A stretch of DNA of 64,000 bases, taken from Mucor racemosus (Eukaryota > Mucoromycota > Mucoromycetes > Mucorales > Mucoraceae). Positions 33,111 through 43,367 of the stretch are shown one piece after another. Below the pieces are notes generated by a model. It worked only from the letters and a program-made list of their open reading frames with translations. It was not told the origin of the DNA and did no database searches. The translations under genes and the position numbers were made by a program. The stretch is from positions 806,001 through 870,000 of the forward strand of contig JAPEHQ010000022.1 in NCBI GenBank assembly GCA_027405735.1. The letters run 5' to 3'. Position 1 is the stretch's first letter. Every line of letters begins with the position of its first letter.

Positions 33111-33982
33111 TTAATAACCACCACGGCCACGTCCTCCACCAAATCCACCGCGACCTCCACGATCACCGCCAAATCCACCACGGCCACCACGGGATCCACC
33201 TCCAAATCCACCACGGCCTCCACGATCACCGCCAAATCCACCGCGAGATCCACCACGGCCTCCACCGAATCCACCACGGCCACCACGATCACCACCGAAT
33301 CCACCGCGGCCACCGCCACGAGAAGATCCACCACGACCGCCGCGGGCAGAACCACCACGGCCTTGTTGACCAGTTGGCTTACCAACTAATACAAAAATTA
33401 TTCAATATTTATGCAACAATAGATCACAAAGTTCAAACATTTACCTTTTCCAGCAACTGTAGGCTTGGGTAAGAAACGCTCAAGAGGTAAAAGTTTATCA
33501 GTACCAATGAAGACCTTATCATCAGCCTTGAAAGATTTAGCAATCATGCCCTCTTGCATCTTAACAGTGAAATAAACTTCATTCAAAGGACCTAAAATTT
33601 CATCAACTTTGCCAATTTGAGACTTATTTTCGAGGAAAATAGGTGCATTAAAGTAAGGGATCTTGGGATTGATTGATTTGCAAACCATTTCACCTTCACA
33701 TGCGTGAACAAAAGCGCCCATAGCTATATAAAAATATCAATGTCAATGCCATTCTATATTATGAAAATACATTTCACTTACGAACAACTTCAGCGGGGGG
33801 GCCTTGATTGAATCCGCCTCCACCGAAACCACCACGGCCTCCACCACGACCTGTCAAAAAATAAAAAATGTCAATTAAACATCTGAATGAAAATTTTTCT
33901 TATAATTTGATTTATTACCTCCACGGAAACCACCACGAGCACCGCCACGACCACCACGTTCTCCAAATCCACCTTTACCCAT
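33111..33982 (-). CDS. GAR1: GAR1, H/ACA snoRNP core protein
   Basis: Exons 33919-33982, 33782-33850, 33445-33723 and 33111-33385; 228 aa. GAR1 binds Cbf5 in H/ACA particles that pseudouridylate rRNA in the nucleolus and support telomerase. The central Gar1 fold (about residues 44-135) reads [51 protein letters not shown] and [17 protein letters not shown]. It is flanked by an N-terminal Gly/Arg domain and a long C-terminal Arg-Gly-Gly domain of imperfect [13 protein letters not shown] repeats. Exon joins were fixed by the EVV-P-MGAF and AGK-V-GKP boundaries. The antisense frames over the RGG repeat are artefacts. Confidence 0.94.
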
Positions 33983-35273
33983 TTTTAATAATGTATTTGA
34001 TGAAAAGTTTGAAAATTGGGAAAATATACAAAAGAAATGAAAATATTTTTTTTTACATCGACATCTTTAGCCAGTTCGCTCGCTTCAATTGGCTGCCCAT
34101 CAACATTTGCCCTATTTCTACATATCAATATTGCACTTGCTCGGCCAAGCCTCATAATCGTCACTTTATACGGTCACTGCGACATTTGCTTTAGGCTTCT
34201 TTCTTTCAAATTGATTCTTATGCCAAAAAATATGCAAAATGTTTATAGCATTTCAGCATCTCTAGATGCCCTTGGAGTATTTTATTTAAACTTTGAGTAC
34301 TTTGGCAAAAAAATGAACTTTAAAGTTTACCATTTATTACAAAAGTTTCAAAGAAAGCAGCAGCAATTGGGGAATAAATACATCGATCATCTTTTTTATC
34401 CTTTTTTTTTTTTTTTTTTTTTCCGAGAGTGTCATTTTCAACACTATGATAAGGATAAGAAAATAAATATATATAATATTAATATTTTTGGGTTTTTCAA
34501 GCACAATTTCAGGTATTTAAAAATAATGTATGTCATATTTGAATAGTCTAGATGCAGTGCCTTTATCGAAAATCTTTAAAAAGCTTTCAAAAGTCGTAAA
34601 GTTGGGAGTAGTCGCACCAGGCATTCTGGGCAAAGAATCGGCATGAGCAGCATCAAGAGGCTCTTGAATAGTTAAGGTCTTGTAGGATAAAATGTATATG
34701 CTTTATATAGTTTGTAAATGTGTATAAGAGAAATGATGATGATGAATAAAATAATTGATTGTAATGAAAAAAAAAAAAAAAAGAGGACGTATTTATACTA
34801 CATACTCTTGCTGGTGCTATCAAAAATTACTTCTGTATCTAATCTGATTTAATTATAATTTTCTCATGGATATCAACTATAAAGTGGGATATCCTCGTTT
34901 AAATATATCTTTTCTTAAGGATCTCGGTTGTAGAATGTAATATAACATGTTTGAGGAATTGTTTTTTTTTATGATCAAGCAGAATACTAAGCTATTTTTT
35001 TTTTTTTTTTTGGTTTGCCAAGGCTTCAAATCATGTTCTTCGTGCCTGTATTTTTTCTTTTGTATCTCGTCTACATTTACTCTGTCATAATCTATTTGAG
35101 AAATAAAATATTTTAAAAATAGCATGTCTGAAGCATAATATACTTGACCTTTACTATATACTTGCTTTCCCATTAATATTATTATGATGCAGGACAATAA
35201 CGTTAAAGACTCAAAATAGCTTTGATTACCTGCTTAAACTTTCTCCGAGTAAGTTTTAATCTTTGGCCGGACT

Positions 35274-35305
<32 letters not shown>

Positions 35306-35375
35306 CTGGGAAAGCTATTTGAATTTCTCGAAAATGTGAATCATTAAATTCCCCCTCTTATTATCCTTATTCATA
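33983..35375. other. Shared promoter region of GAR1 and eL43, with an inserted fragment
   Basis: Divergent intergenic region of 1.4 kb. It holds T runs (about 34401, 34991, 35280) and the promoter-plus-exon fragment at 34544-34870. Open frames seen here lack coding character. ATCC tandem repeats lie inside the first eL43 intron at about 35392-35407. Confidence 0.5.
34544..34870 (-). repeat. Promoter-plus-exon fragment, fuller copy
   Basis: On the minus strand it has TATAAATACGTCCTC, an A/T run, a leader, then an open frame KTLTIQEPLDAAHADSLPRM, continuing PGATTPNFTTFESFLKIFDK and reaching a TAA near 34544. No in-frame ATG precedes it. It shares about 275 bp with 6788-7060. It could be the 5' end of an unrecognised small gene whose start lies in another exon, or part of a repeat family. 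Confidence 0.45.
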
Positions 35376-35847
35376 ATGGTAAGTTACAACATCCATCCAT
35401 CCATCCATGTACTCGTATATTAATCATTATCATCATACTATTATCAATAGGCTAAGCGCACAAAGAAAGGTAAGATTAGACGAAATGAATATTTGGATTT
35501 CAATCGATATTAACATGAATTGTTACTTAGTCGGAATCACCGGTAAATACGGTACCCGTTATGGTGCCTCTCTCAGAAAGACCGTAAAGAAGATGGAAAT
35601 CACTCAACATTCCACCTACACCTGTACCTTCTGTGGTAAGGATGCTGTCAAGCGTACTGCCGTTGGTATCTGGAAGTGCAAGGGTTGTAAGAAGACCATG
35701 GCTGGTGGTGCTTACACTGTCTCGTAAGTTATTTTTTCTTTTTTACTGAATATTCTTATTTTATTAACATGCTTTTCCTCTAGCACTACTGCTGCTGCCA
35801 CTGTTCGTTCTACTGTCCGTCGTCTCCGTGAATTGGCCGAGATCTAA
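35376..35847 (+). CDS. RPL43: 60S ribosomal protein eL43 (L37a)
   Basis: Exons 35376-35378 (ATG only), 35451-35469, 35531-35723 and 35784-35847; 92 aa. It begins [20 protein letters not shown] and carries the zinc ribbon of the family with CTFCGK and CKGC, followed by [20 protein letters not shown] and RRLRELAEI. Length and sequence match the highly conserved eukaryotic eL43. An intron directly after the ATG is a common arrangement in ribosomal protein genes. Codon use is GC-richer than in neighbouring genes, as expected for high expression. Confidence 0.97.
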
Positions 35848-36976
35848 ATTAGTTTTACATCTTTACTATTACTTACAACAAACGACAGTATTATTTGAAT
35901 AAATGTATTGGACGAACAAATTATCTAAAAATCGCTTTGAGAAAAGAAATTTTATTTTTCATTACTTTTATTGTACGAGGGAAAGAAAGAGAGGATGACT
36001 TGCTGAGATTGTATGATTCTGCGTTAAAGTGAAAGTGGATCGACTTTAAAAACGTTTAGCGTGAATGCGCGTATATTTGGTTTATGCTACATATTAGCAT
36101 TTTGCATATTTGTCAATAAGCTGAAAAATCACACTATAAGCATTGGCATAGGCTATGATTCGCATTTATGAGACCTAATACATATTTAGCCTTTGATTAT
36201 TTTTTTTTGTAAATTCATCATATCTGCTTTTGATGAACGGCAATTGCAATATACATCATTTTGAAAATGTAATGTTTCGTGATCAGAATCTAAGTATAAT
36301 TGAGTATTAGCTTTATTCTTGTTAACGTTATGCTGTATAAGGCCACTCAAGTTGATACTAATGCATTGAAGCGGTGTAAAGTAATTAAACATGCAGCTTA
36401 TTATAGTGTAGCACGCATGTTTTATTTACATGTCATAACGCAATAATATTAATACCAGAGATGTCGTTTATTCAGTTAGATATTCATTCGAATCTGTTAA
36501 AGGTCAATGGCGCCTTTAGATCAGAGCAAGTGTGATATTACCTGCTTGCATATCTTTATTTTTCATGTGGCATAATTATGGAGGCTATTGATGCCCTATG
36601 ACGCATAGTATCACATTATTAGCAGTGATAAGCTATCGTTTCAAGCACTTGAATATGATTTTCTTTTTGAATTTTATTTTAAAATACACGATCTTTAGGG
36701 TCTATAGCTTTGATTCGAACGCGCAAGGTTTTGCCGGCCAAATTTACTAATATCATAGTTGCGAAGAATGAACCAATAACGCAATTTTACTGAATCTTTC
36801 ATACAAATAAATATCATTTGCAAACCGTACAAAGAATGAAAAAGAGCATACAAAGGCTTTTTTTTCATCATTGAGTTTATACAATGTAAAAGTTGTTTGT
36901 TTAAGATTTACGAAGCATACACTTCTAACTTGATTTCCTTTCAATAGAGCCACAATAGTAAATCAAAGTTTCTCTG

Positions 36977-37159
36977 TTATTTAGAACAATTATTCGCAAC
37001 AGAGGACAAAAAGAGAATGCCAATAAAAAAAGATGCACCATTTACATTATCATTAGAATCATCACTGGCAACAAAAAAAAAAACGCTATCTTTGGTACCT
37101 ACAGTACCATCAATAACGAATATATCGTTATGAACAGCAATCCCACGATTGATTTCTGG
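36977..37159 (-). pseudogene. Possible terminal exon of a kelch-like or membrane protein
   Basis: After an acceptor-like TTTTGTAG the frame stays open for 60 codons to TAA. It reads PEINRGIAVHNDIFVIDGTV, then a Ser/Asp-rich stretch and a hydrophobic tail SFFIGILFLSSVA. The first part resembles the last blade of kelch-repeat proteins and the tail resembles a membrane or GPI-type anchor. No upstream exons were found, so it is either a relic or chance. Confidence 0.25.
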
Positions 37160-37194
37160 CTACAAAATGATAAAAAGATATATAAAAAATCTTT

Positions 37195-37835
37195 AGATTC
37201 TTGAAAAAGTTCTCAAATATCGTAAAATCCCTTATTTTTAAGACTTGCAAGGCTTATAAGCGGAAAATTAATTTCAAAAACTAGCCTTGTCTAGATCATC
37301 AATTTTGACACTTTCCGTTTTTTTTTTCTGATTTTGCAAATTTAGAGTCAACTAAAAAACTAATTATAAAAAAAAAATTACATACATATACGAAATTAAG
37401 CGCTCTATTTTGTCAATAAAAAGTAACAAACATTTTTATTGTAAAATATTACATGAAAATCCTTTAATCAAAAAACCGTTTTTGGGACAAAACTACAAAT
37501 TTTCATTACTTAACATTTAATATTAAGCTTTTATAAAATGTGTATTAGTTATGGCTACAAGTTTCTCTCACATTGTAGTATATTTAAACGTTGATTTTGG
37601 TATCAAAATTTGATTTTTCTATTTTTTGATCAAAATCATGAGTGTTGGTAAGCATAAAATGAGTTCCGAAAATGTACGCTACAAAAACTGAATTTTCAGA
37701 CCATACATGGTTAAATACAAGAAAAGTCGAAAATGAAATACTTTTTTATTTAAAACTTGGATATATCATAGCACAAGAGAGTTAATAGTTCAATTTCGCT
37801 ACTTTCAATTACGGTATCGCCCTACAAAATTTTTT
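37195..37835 (+). repeat. Diverged copy of the arm segment at about 10715-11370
   Basis: Long shared stretches with the arm are visible, for example AAGGCTTATAAGCGGAA, CTTTAATCAAAAAACCGTTTTT and ATTTAAACGTTGATTTTGGT, in the same order and direction, at perhaps 85 percent identity. It shows that the arm sequence is a dispersed repeat and not unique DNA. Confidence 0.7.
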
Positions 37836-38954
37836 ATTGTGCAATCTATTGTATACAATTGCTTTTTAATCTCGCTACACTTGTTTTTGCAATCTTCCTT
37901 TTTTTATTTTTATAATGAAAGTATTATAATACTTATAAATAAACGTTTGATGTCGCTATACTCTTGCACTTTATCTATAACTAATGTGCTTTATATAGTG
38001 GATATTTTGTCTCGCTACACTCGTTTCTGTAATTTGCTTTGTGATAAATGCTTTATATTAATAGCCTTTTGATCTCGCTGCGCTAGTTTTTGCAATGTGA
38101 ACTATATGATTAGGTATTACAAATAGCCATCCAATCTCGCTGTGCTCGATTTTGACAAAGACATCACACCATGGGCTCTTTTTTTAAGCTTTTTCTTGAA
38201 TAATTAACGTATTATATATGATAGACGTATAATCTCGCTATATTCGATATAACAAAAATATGCTATGTATTCCTCAAGTAGCTAGTAGGAGTTGATTCCA
38301 ATTGGATGAACATAACAAATCTCGCTGGAAGTTGAAATGCAATACTAGGAGGCTCATGATATTGATCGAATTGCTCTGAAGCATCTTGGACAAAAATTCG
38401 TAATATGTTTTATGATAGTATATAATCAAGTATTTAAATTGTTTTTATTGTTTCCAGAAGGCTGCAAAATGCGTTTAAAATTAGTGCGGCAATCTAAAAG
38501 AAGAATACAAAGAATTTCCCTACGGGTTGCCACAATGGTTTGCTTGGTAAAAATGCAGTTGCAAAGGATATTAGAGTATGAACATACAAGTGTACTGTGC
38601 TTACACTTACCTATTTTCATAAATAGCTTTATGATATATTACTGAAACAATATCATCCTGCCTACTACCTAAAGTACATGCAAAAGATGCTCTATCAACA
38701 AAGCATCTCCAATCATGTAGTGGGAATTTGTCGTCTCACTAGGATAGAGACCAAAGTAGTACTTGGGATGCCCCATGGCAGGCTAAAGAAGTACCTCACA
38801 AAGTCCTATTAGAACTTGCAGCCTTTTTATCGTCTTGTAAGTGATCAAGCCATTGTAAGCGATGCGTAAAAGGGTAACAAAAAAAAAAAAAAATTGGTTT
38901 GCTGTCTGATATACAGGTTTACAGACGACGCATTCAAGAACACAATCGGTCAAG

Positions 38955-39350
38955 AGTTTGATTTTTTACTTACAAATTGTTCCTCGGTATTTGCATAAAT
39001 TAAACTGACTTGTTCCATCTACCGTACAGTAGTATCAAACATATCATCAGCACGCCTTATGATAAATGTCAATCTAAACTTAGAAATATCCCATTGTCAT
39101 TGTTATAAGCTATGAAAAGCTTGATTTTTAATAATACAGCAATTAAATAAAAAACAAGATGATACTAATAGCATATGATGATTATTTAAAATCCAAGTAA
39201 GTTTGATGAAGTATGCTTTTTTTTTAACCCTTTTAAAAACACTGAGCCAAACACAACATCTTGGCCCTGTAATTTCTATCCATCAAAATGCTGCGATTTC
39301 CACCACACAATAAATACACCATCTTTTATCAATCTTGATCTCGATGTAGT
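38955..39350 (-). repeat. Diverged arm copy including a dynein intermediate chain relic
   Basis: Matches 24130-24480 (equivalently the reverse complement of 9840-10195). GTTCCTCGGTATTTGC, TTCCATCTAC and CAGTAGTATCAAA are shared. The relic part is at 38955-39110. It is more decayed than the arm copies. Confidence 0.6.
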
Positions 39351-39836
39351 GGTCGAACTTTTATAAAGTTGGAATTTTCTCTCAAACTAGGAGTATCTCT
39401 GTCTTGTCCACAAAAATTCAAAAACGCCATATTCGTCCTGAAATCAGACTTACATTGAAGAAAATTCTTTTCTGAGAATTGCGCTAAAGACTGGAATTTC
39501 GAGGAGTATTCTCGCTACAACTAAGCAGAAGCAGATTCCTTAAATTATAAAACACTAATGATGTGGTTCAAAAATGATTTAGATTGGTTATCTCTGCATG
39601 AGTTACCCCGAAGCGTAAAGTTCTATATATCAAAATTAAAAGTAGGCATAGGCTCGATATAACGAAAGATATTCGATCAAACTAACATGTGTAAAATTGG
39701 TCAACAGAAGGATGCACTTCAGAATAACAGTTGTTCTGACTCATCAAGTAGAAGAATGATTTTCGTAAGTAATTATAAAGGAACGTGGTTAAATTTTGCT
39801 GGTGCTAAATTTATGTCTAGGAAAAAGCTACCACCC

Positions 39837-40107
39837 TGTAATGATCTGTAATTTTGGACTAACAACAAAGGTGGATAATATGCTTATAGATATTATTCTT
39901 GTTATTATAAATTGATGATCACTGGATTGATGAAGGTTGGTGTTCTTATTTGTAGTTTAGATATTTATTAGTGAATAAATAAAAATAAAGGGAGTGTAAC
40001 AAGACAGATAAATCTACAAGGGATCATGTAATGATTTCCTTGTAGATTTATATAAGGAGTGAGGCAAGGTTTTGCATGAATGAAATTGAAATGTTTAACT
40101 CATTACA
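39837..40107 (+). mobile_element. 271-bp solo-LTR-like element with CACCC duplication
   Basis: Begins TGTAATGATC, ends ACTCATTACA, and is flanked by CACCC at 39832-39836 and 40108-40112. A TTATATAAGG TATA-like box lies in its 3' half. It closely resembles 26122-26393. A 5-bp duplication and TG..CA ends fit a retrotransposon LTR left after recombination. Confidence 0.65.
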
Positions 40108-40489
40108 CACCCAATACTCACAAATCGTGTCAAACACAGTTATCGACGAGGCAAGAGAGTTTTCAGCGTAAGTAATACTTAAATTATATTTTATGCGCGC
40201 ATCACAATTTGCAGCTGTTGAATATGGTTATCATTAATATAGTCAAGTTTCCGACAGTCATGGCAGAAGTAAGAAGGAGGAAGACTGTAGTGTTTATCGT
40301 AACATTATAGCTAATTCAGTTTCGATTCAGCTTTTTAAAGCTCTCCGATCCGGGTATTTCATAAGACTCGGACCTAGATATCTGAAATATTGTAATATAT
40401 AAAACATGGATCAACAGAAATGAATACTCTTTAATCGTCTTGTATCCCTCGGGTTAAATCGTTACTTGCGACATCCATCTATTATAATC

Positions 40490-40924
40490 ATGTCTGCCGA
40501 ACTTGCTGTTGTCTATGCCGCTCTCATCCTTCAGGATGATAACGTTGAAATCACTGTAAGTGTGAATAATGGACAATGATGGATGAATTTGTATCTAAAT
40601 TTTTAAATTTACAGGCTGATAAGCTCCAAACTTTGGTCGCTGCTGCTGGTGTTGAGGTTGAACCCATCTGGTTCTCCCTTTATGCTAAGGCTCTCGCTGG
40701 TCAAGACCTCAGTGCTCTTCTCTTGAACGTTGGTGCTCCCGGTTCCGGACCTGCTGCCTCTGCTGGTGCCGCTGCTGGTGGTGCTTCCGATGCTCCTGCT
40801 GAGGAAGAAAAGGAAGAGGAAAAGGAAGAGTCTGATGATGATATGGGCTTTGGTAAGTTGACTTGATTCTGATTTAGAGAAGATGTAATTAACCAGAAAT
40901 TATTTTGCAGGTCTCTTTGATTAA
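40490..40924 (+). CDS. RPP1: 60S acidic ribosomal protein P1
   Basis: Exons 40490-40555, 40615-40852 and 40911-40924; 105 aa. P1 forms heterodimers with P2 on the ribosomal stalk and recruits translation factors. It starts [20 protein letters not shown], continues [20 protein letters not shown] (the P1 helices), then an Ala/Gly hinge, and ends in the invariant acidic tail [13 protein letters not shown]. The last intron splits GFG and LFD, so the last exon has only 14 nt. Length and tail are diagnostic. Confidence 0.97.
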
Positions 40925-41344
40925 TTTTAATCACAACTGATCCATTGTATTTAACAAAAATTTAATAAATATTTTTTATTTTTGTTACCCAATATTCCAC
41001 AAGTTTATGGATAAAGTGAGAAGAGGGTTGTCATTGTGTCAATTTGTTGATATTTGATGATTCAGCATTGCTTTTAAATATGGATATTTGAAATGTTGTT
41101 CAGTAGTTAAAACCCCGAGTATAAGTTATTACAGCAACAACATTGTAATCTTGGAGATTAACAAGACAGTATTTATTTTGGATGGATAAAAAGAAAATAG
41201 AGAGACAATCGCGACATGTTAGAGAGTGTATCAATGATGCCAGCTTTTCGATTTTGCATATTAAATTCTTGCAAAGAATTCTTTAAAACGTTCAATATGG
41301 ATGTTTTAATGTCAATCAAAAAAAAAAAAAAAGGGGGGAAGGCT

Positions 41345-42897
41345 TTATTCAATTTTATTATATTTTCCTTGTACTTTTCTTTGAGTTAATAATAACCATA
41401 AACTGCTTAAGAATTGCAAAACTTGAAATATGATCATTTGCTGTGGCAGGATTGATTTATGTTTAGCAAATTCGATAACACCGCAAACCAGCACAGATCT
41501 TATGAATTCGCTTTCGATGGCAAATGATTTAAGATCAAATATCCAGCCAAATACAGTTAATGTAGAGAAAATATAGGTTGTTGTTGTTAAAACAATTGAA
41601 AAGTCCAGCTGTCCAGGATTAAAGTCCAAAATCAAGCCATTGACCACGATCAACACTGCAAAATTGAACACAACGTACATATTTACGCCAAATGAAACTG
41701 AAGGATCGTATTTTTGGGGAGGTATATCTTTAGCAATTGGTGGGATTTCCTCTAATAAACCAGTTTTTGGTGTATCATCATGCCATCCAGGTCCATAAAA
41801 TAACACTTTGAATTTGTTTTGGACTCCCTTTGTTGACCAACATGTCTTTAATACATGTGAAAGATGATGAAATTGAATAGTAAATGGATCAAATGTATTG
41901 ATAGGATGAGTCAATCCGAAAGCTACGGGTTCGATGTCATTCTTTTCCAATGGAGGTGTGCGTTCTAATTCAAATGTACCAAATAATATATCCCAAATAA
42001 TCAATGTTCCGGCGTAATTTTTATCAATGCAATATTGGTTTCTTCCATGATGAACTCTATGTGCCGAGGGTGTATTGATAATGTATTCAAGTGGTCCTAA
42101 ATTACCAATCACTTCGGTATGAATCCAATATTGAAATAATGTGTTGAATTGCTTGTGCATTACATACAATGGTGGAGGTAAAAATAAAGCACTTGGTAAA
42201 TCAAATATCCAAGAAGTGTACGATTGCAAAATGCTTTGACGTAAGGCTGTTGTTTGATTGTAGTATTCAGATGAATGATGTACCTGAGAAAAAGTGTTAG
42301 CTCTTGTAGACCAAAAAAACCACATACATGCTTACAACATGAGCTGCCCAGAACAAATTGATTTCATGTGCTCCACGATGAAACAAATAATAGCCGAGAT
42401 CAATTACAAAAAAACCCAGAATCCAAACCCACAAATTGCTAGGATCGAGATCAACAAGTCGAAAATTATTGTATACATACAAATAAGAATTGAGCGACAT
42501 GTTGTATATGAAAAATTTGCTCAGTTGTTGCAGCATGCCTGCCTGTTATTACCATACCAATCCAATTAATACGTATTCGATGTAAACCACTGAATTATAA
42601 ACTTACGCCAACGCTTCCAACGACATCATTGACAGAAAACCTGCTTGCATCCCAAAGCCGTAACTTTTTCAGACCTTTTCCTCCATCTTTGAATACCAAT
42701 GTTAAAAATTCCAAGGTAATTGTCATTACAAAAAATGGAATTGATTCTGCAATATAATCAGGTACTTGTTTATAATGAGAAAAAGTCGTTTCATTTGGTG
42801 AAACAACATAGAATAACCTTCCAACACCCCTTGCTATGTATTTCAAGACATCAATTGCTGAAAATTGTAGAGTATCCACCGTACTTGTTGAGTTCAT
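41345..42897 (-). CDS. Alkylglycerol monooxygenase-like fatty acid hydroxylase superfamily protein
   Basis: Exons 42607-42897, 42336-42542 and 41345-42283; 478 aa (human AGMO about 445). AGMO is an ER membrane di-iron enzyme that cleaves ether lipids using tetrahydrobiopterin. Visible: hydrophobic helices (VWILGFFVIDLGYYLFH), then the histidine clusters in order HRGAH, HHSSE and HRVHHGRN, plus WAAHVVHHSSEYYNQTTALR and the AGMO-specific FQYWIHTEVIGNLGPLEYII and YAGTLIIWDILFGTFE. Downstream are more hydrophobic segments and a Lys-rich C-terminus. The histidines needed to bind two metals all appear present. Plant/fungal sterol desaturases share the fold but not the IHTEVI..LGPLEY stretch, so AGMO is the better call. 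Substrate use is inferred. Confidence 0.85.
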
Positions 42898-43337
42898 TAT
42901 TATAAGAAAGATGTAGTTATTCTTGAAAATAATTGAATGAAAAAGTCGCTTTTATACTTGTTTATTTATGGTTCCTGGTAGAATTCTTGTGTGATTGTCA
43001 AGTGCGTTGTGCTACATGAAATTTTCTAATAGCATTGTACTCTTCTATGCTTATATAATGCTCATTTCTTACAAAGAAATTCAAAAGTGATTACTGAAAT
43101 CAATAGCCCTTGAATAGACGTATATATATTTATGCGTATATTTTATTTATTTATACTCTGAATTGATATTCATGATACAAATAAACAGTTTTCCTAATTA
43201 GGACATATAAAAATCATGTAATCTTTATGCCAACAATTGTAAGATAGTTGCACAAATGCCTGCCAGCCTTTTTTTAATCTAATAAACATTACAACTAAAC
43301 TTGCTTTATATGGCCATTTTGCGGTCATCTTTTTTTT

Positions 43338-43357
43338 TTTTTTTTTTTTTTTTTTTC
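43338..43357. repeat. Poly-T tract next to the phosphoesterase 3' end
   Basis: The T run at about 43331-43357 lies 10 bp beyond the stop codon at 43368. No other structure is seen. Confidence 0.6.
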
Positions 43358-43367
43358 TTTCTATCAT

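Larger units (their letters stand above)
35848..40489. other. 4.6 kb repeat mosaic without an intact gene
   Basis: Contains a possible exon relic (36977-37159), a diverged copy of arm sequence (37195-37835), a degenerate repeat with a TCTCGCT core (37793-38330), a dynein chain relic (38955-39110) with neighbouring arm-like sequence to about 39350, and an LTR-like element (39837-40107). The rest is AT-rich and unassigned. Confidence 0.6.

Noticed and set aside
33107..33385. Long open frames on the + strand and other minus frame over the GAR1 end
   Set aside because: Shadows of the RGG repeat; valine/alanine/threonine-rich products without any domain.
34016..34546. 176-codon + strand frame
   Set aside because: Runs through T tracts and the duplicated fragment; no homology and no splice context; lies in the GAR1/eL43 promoter.
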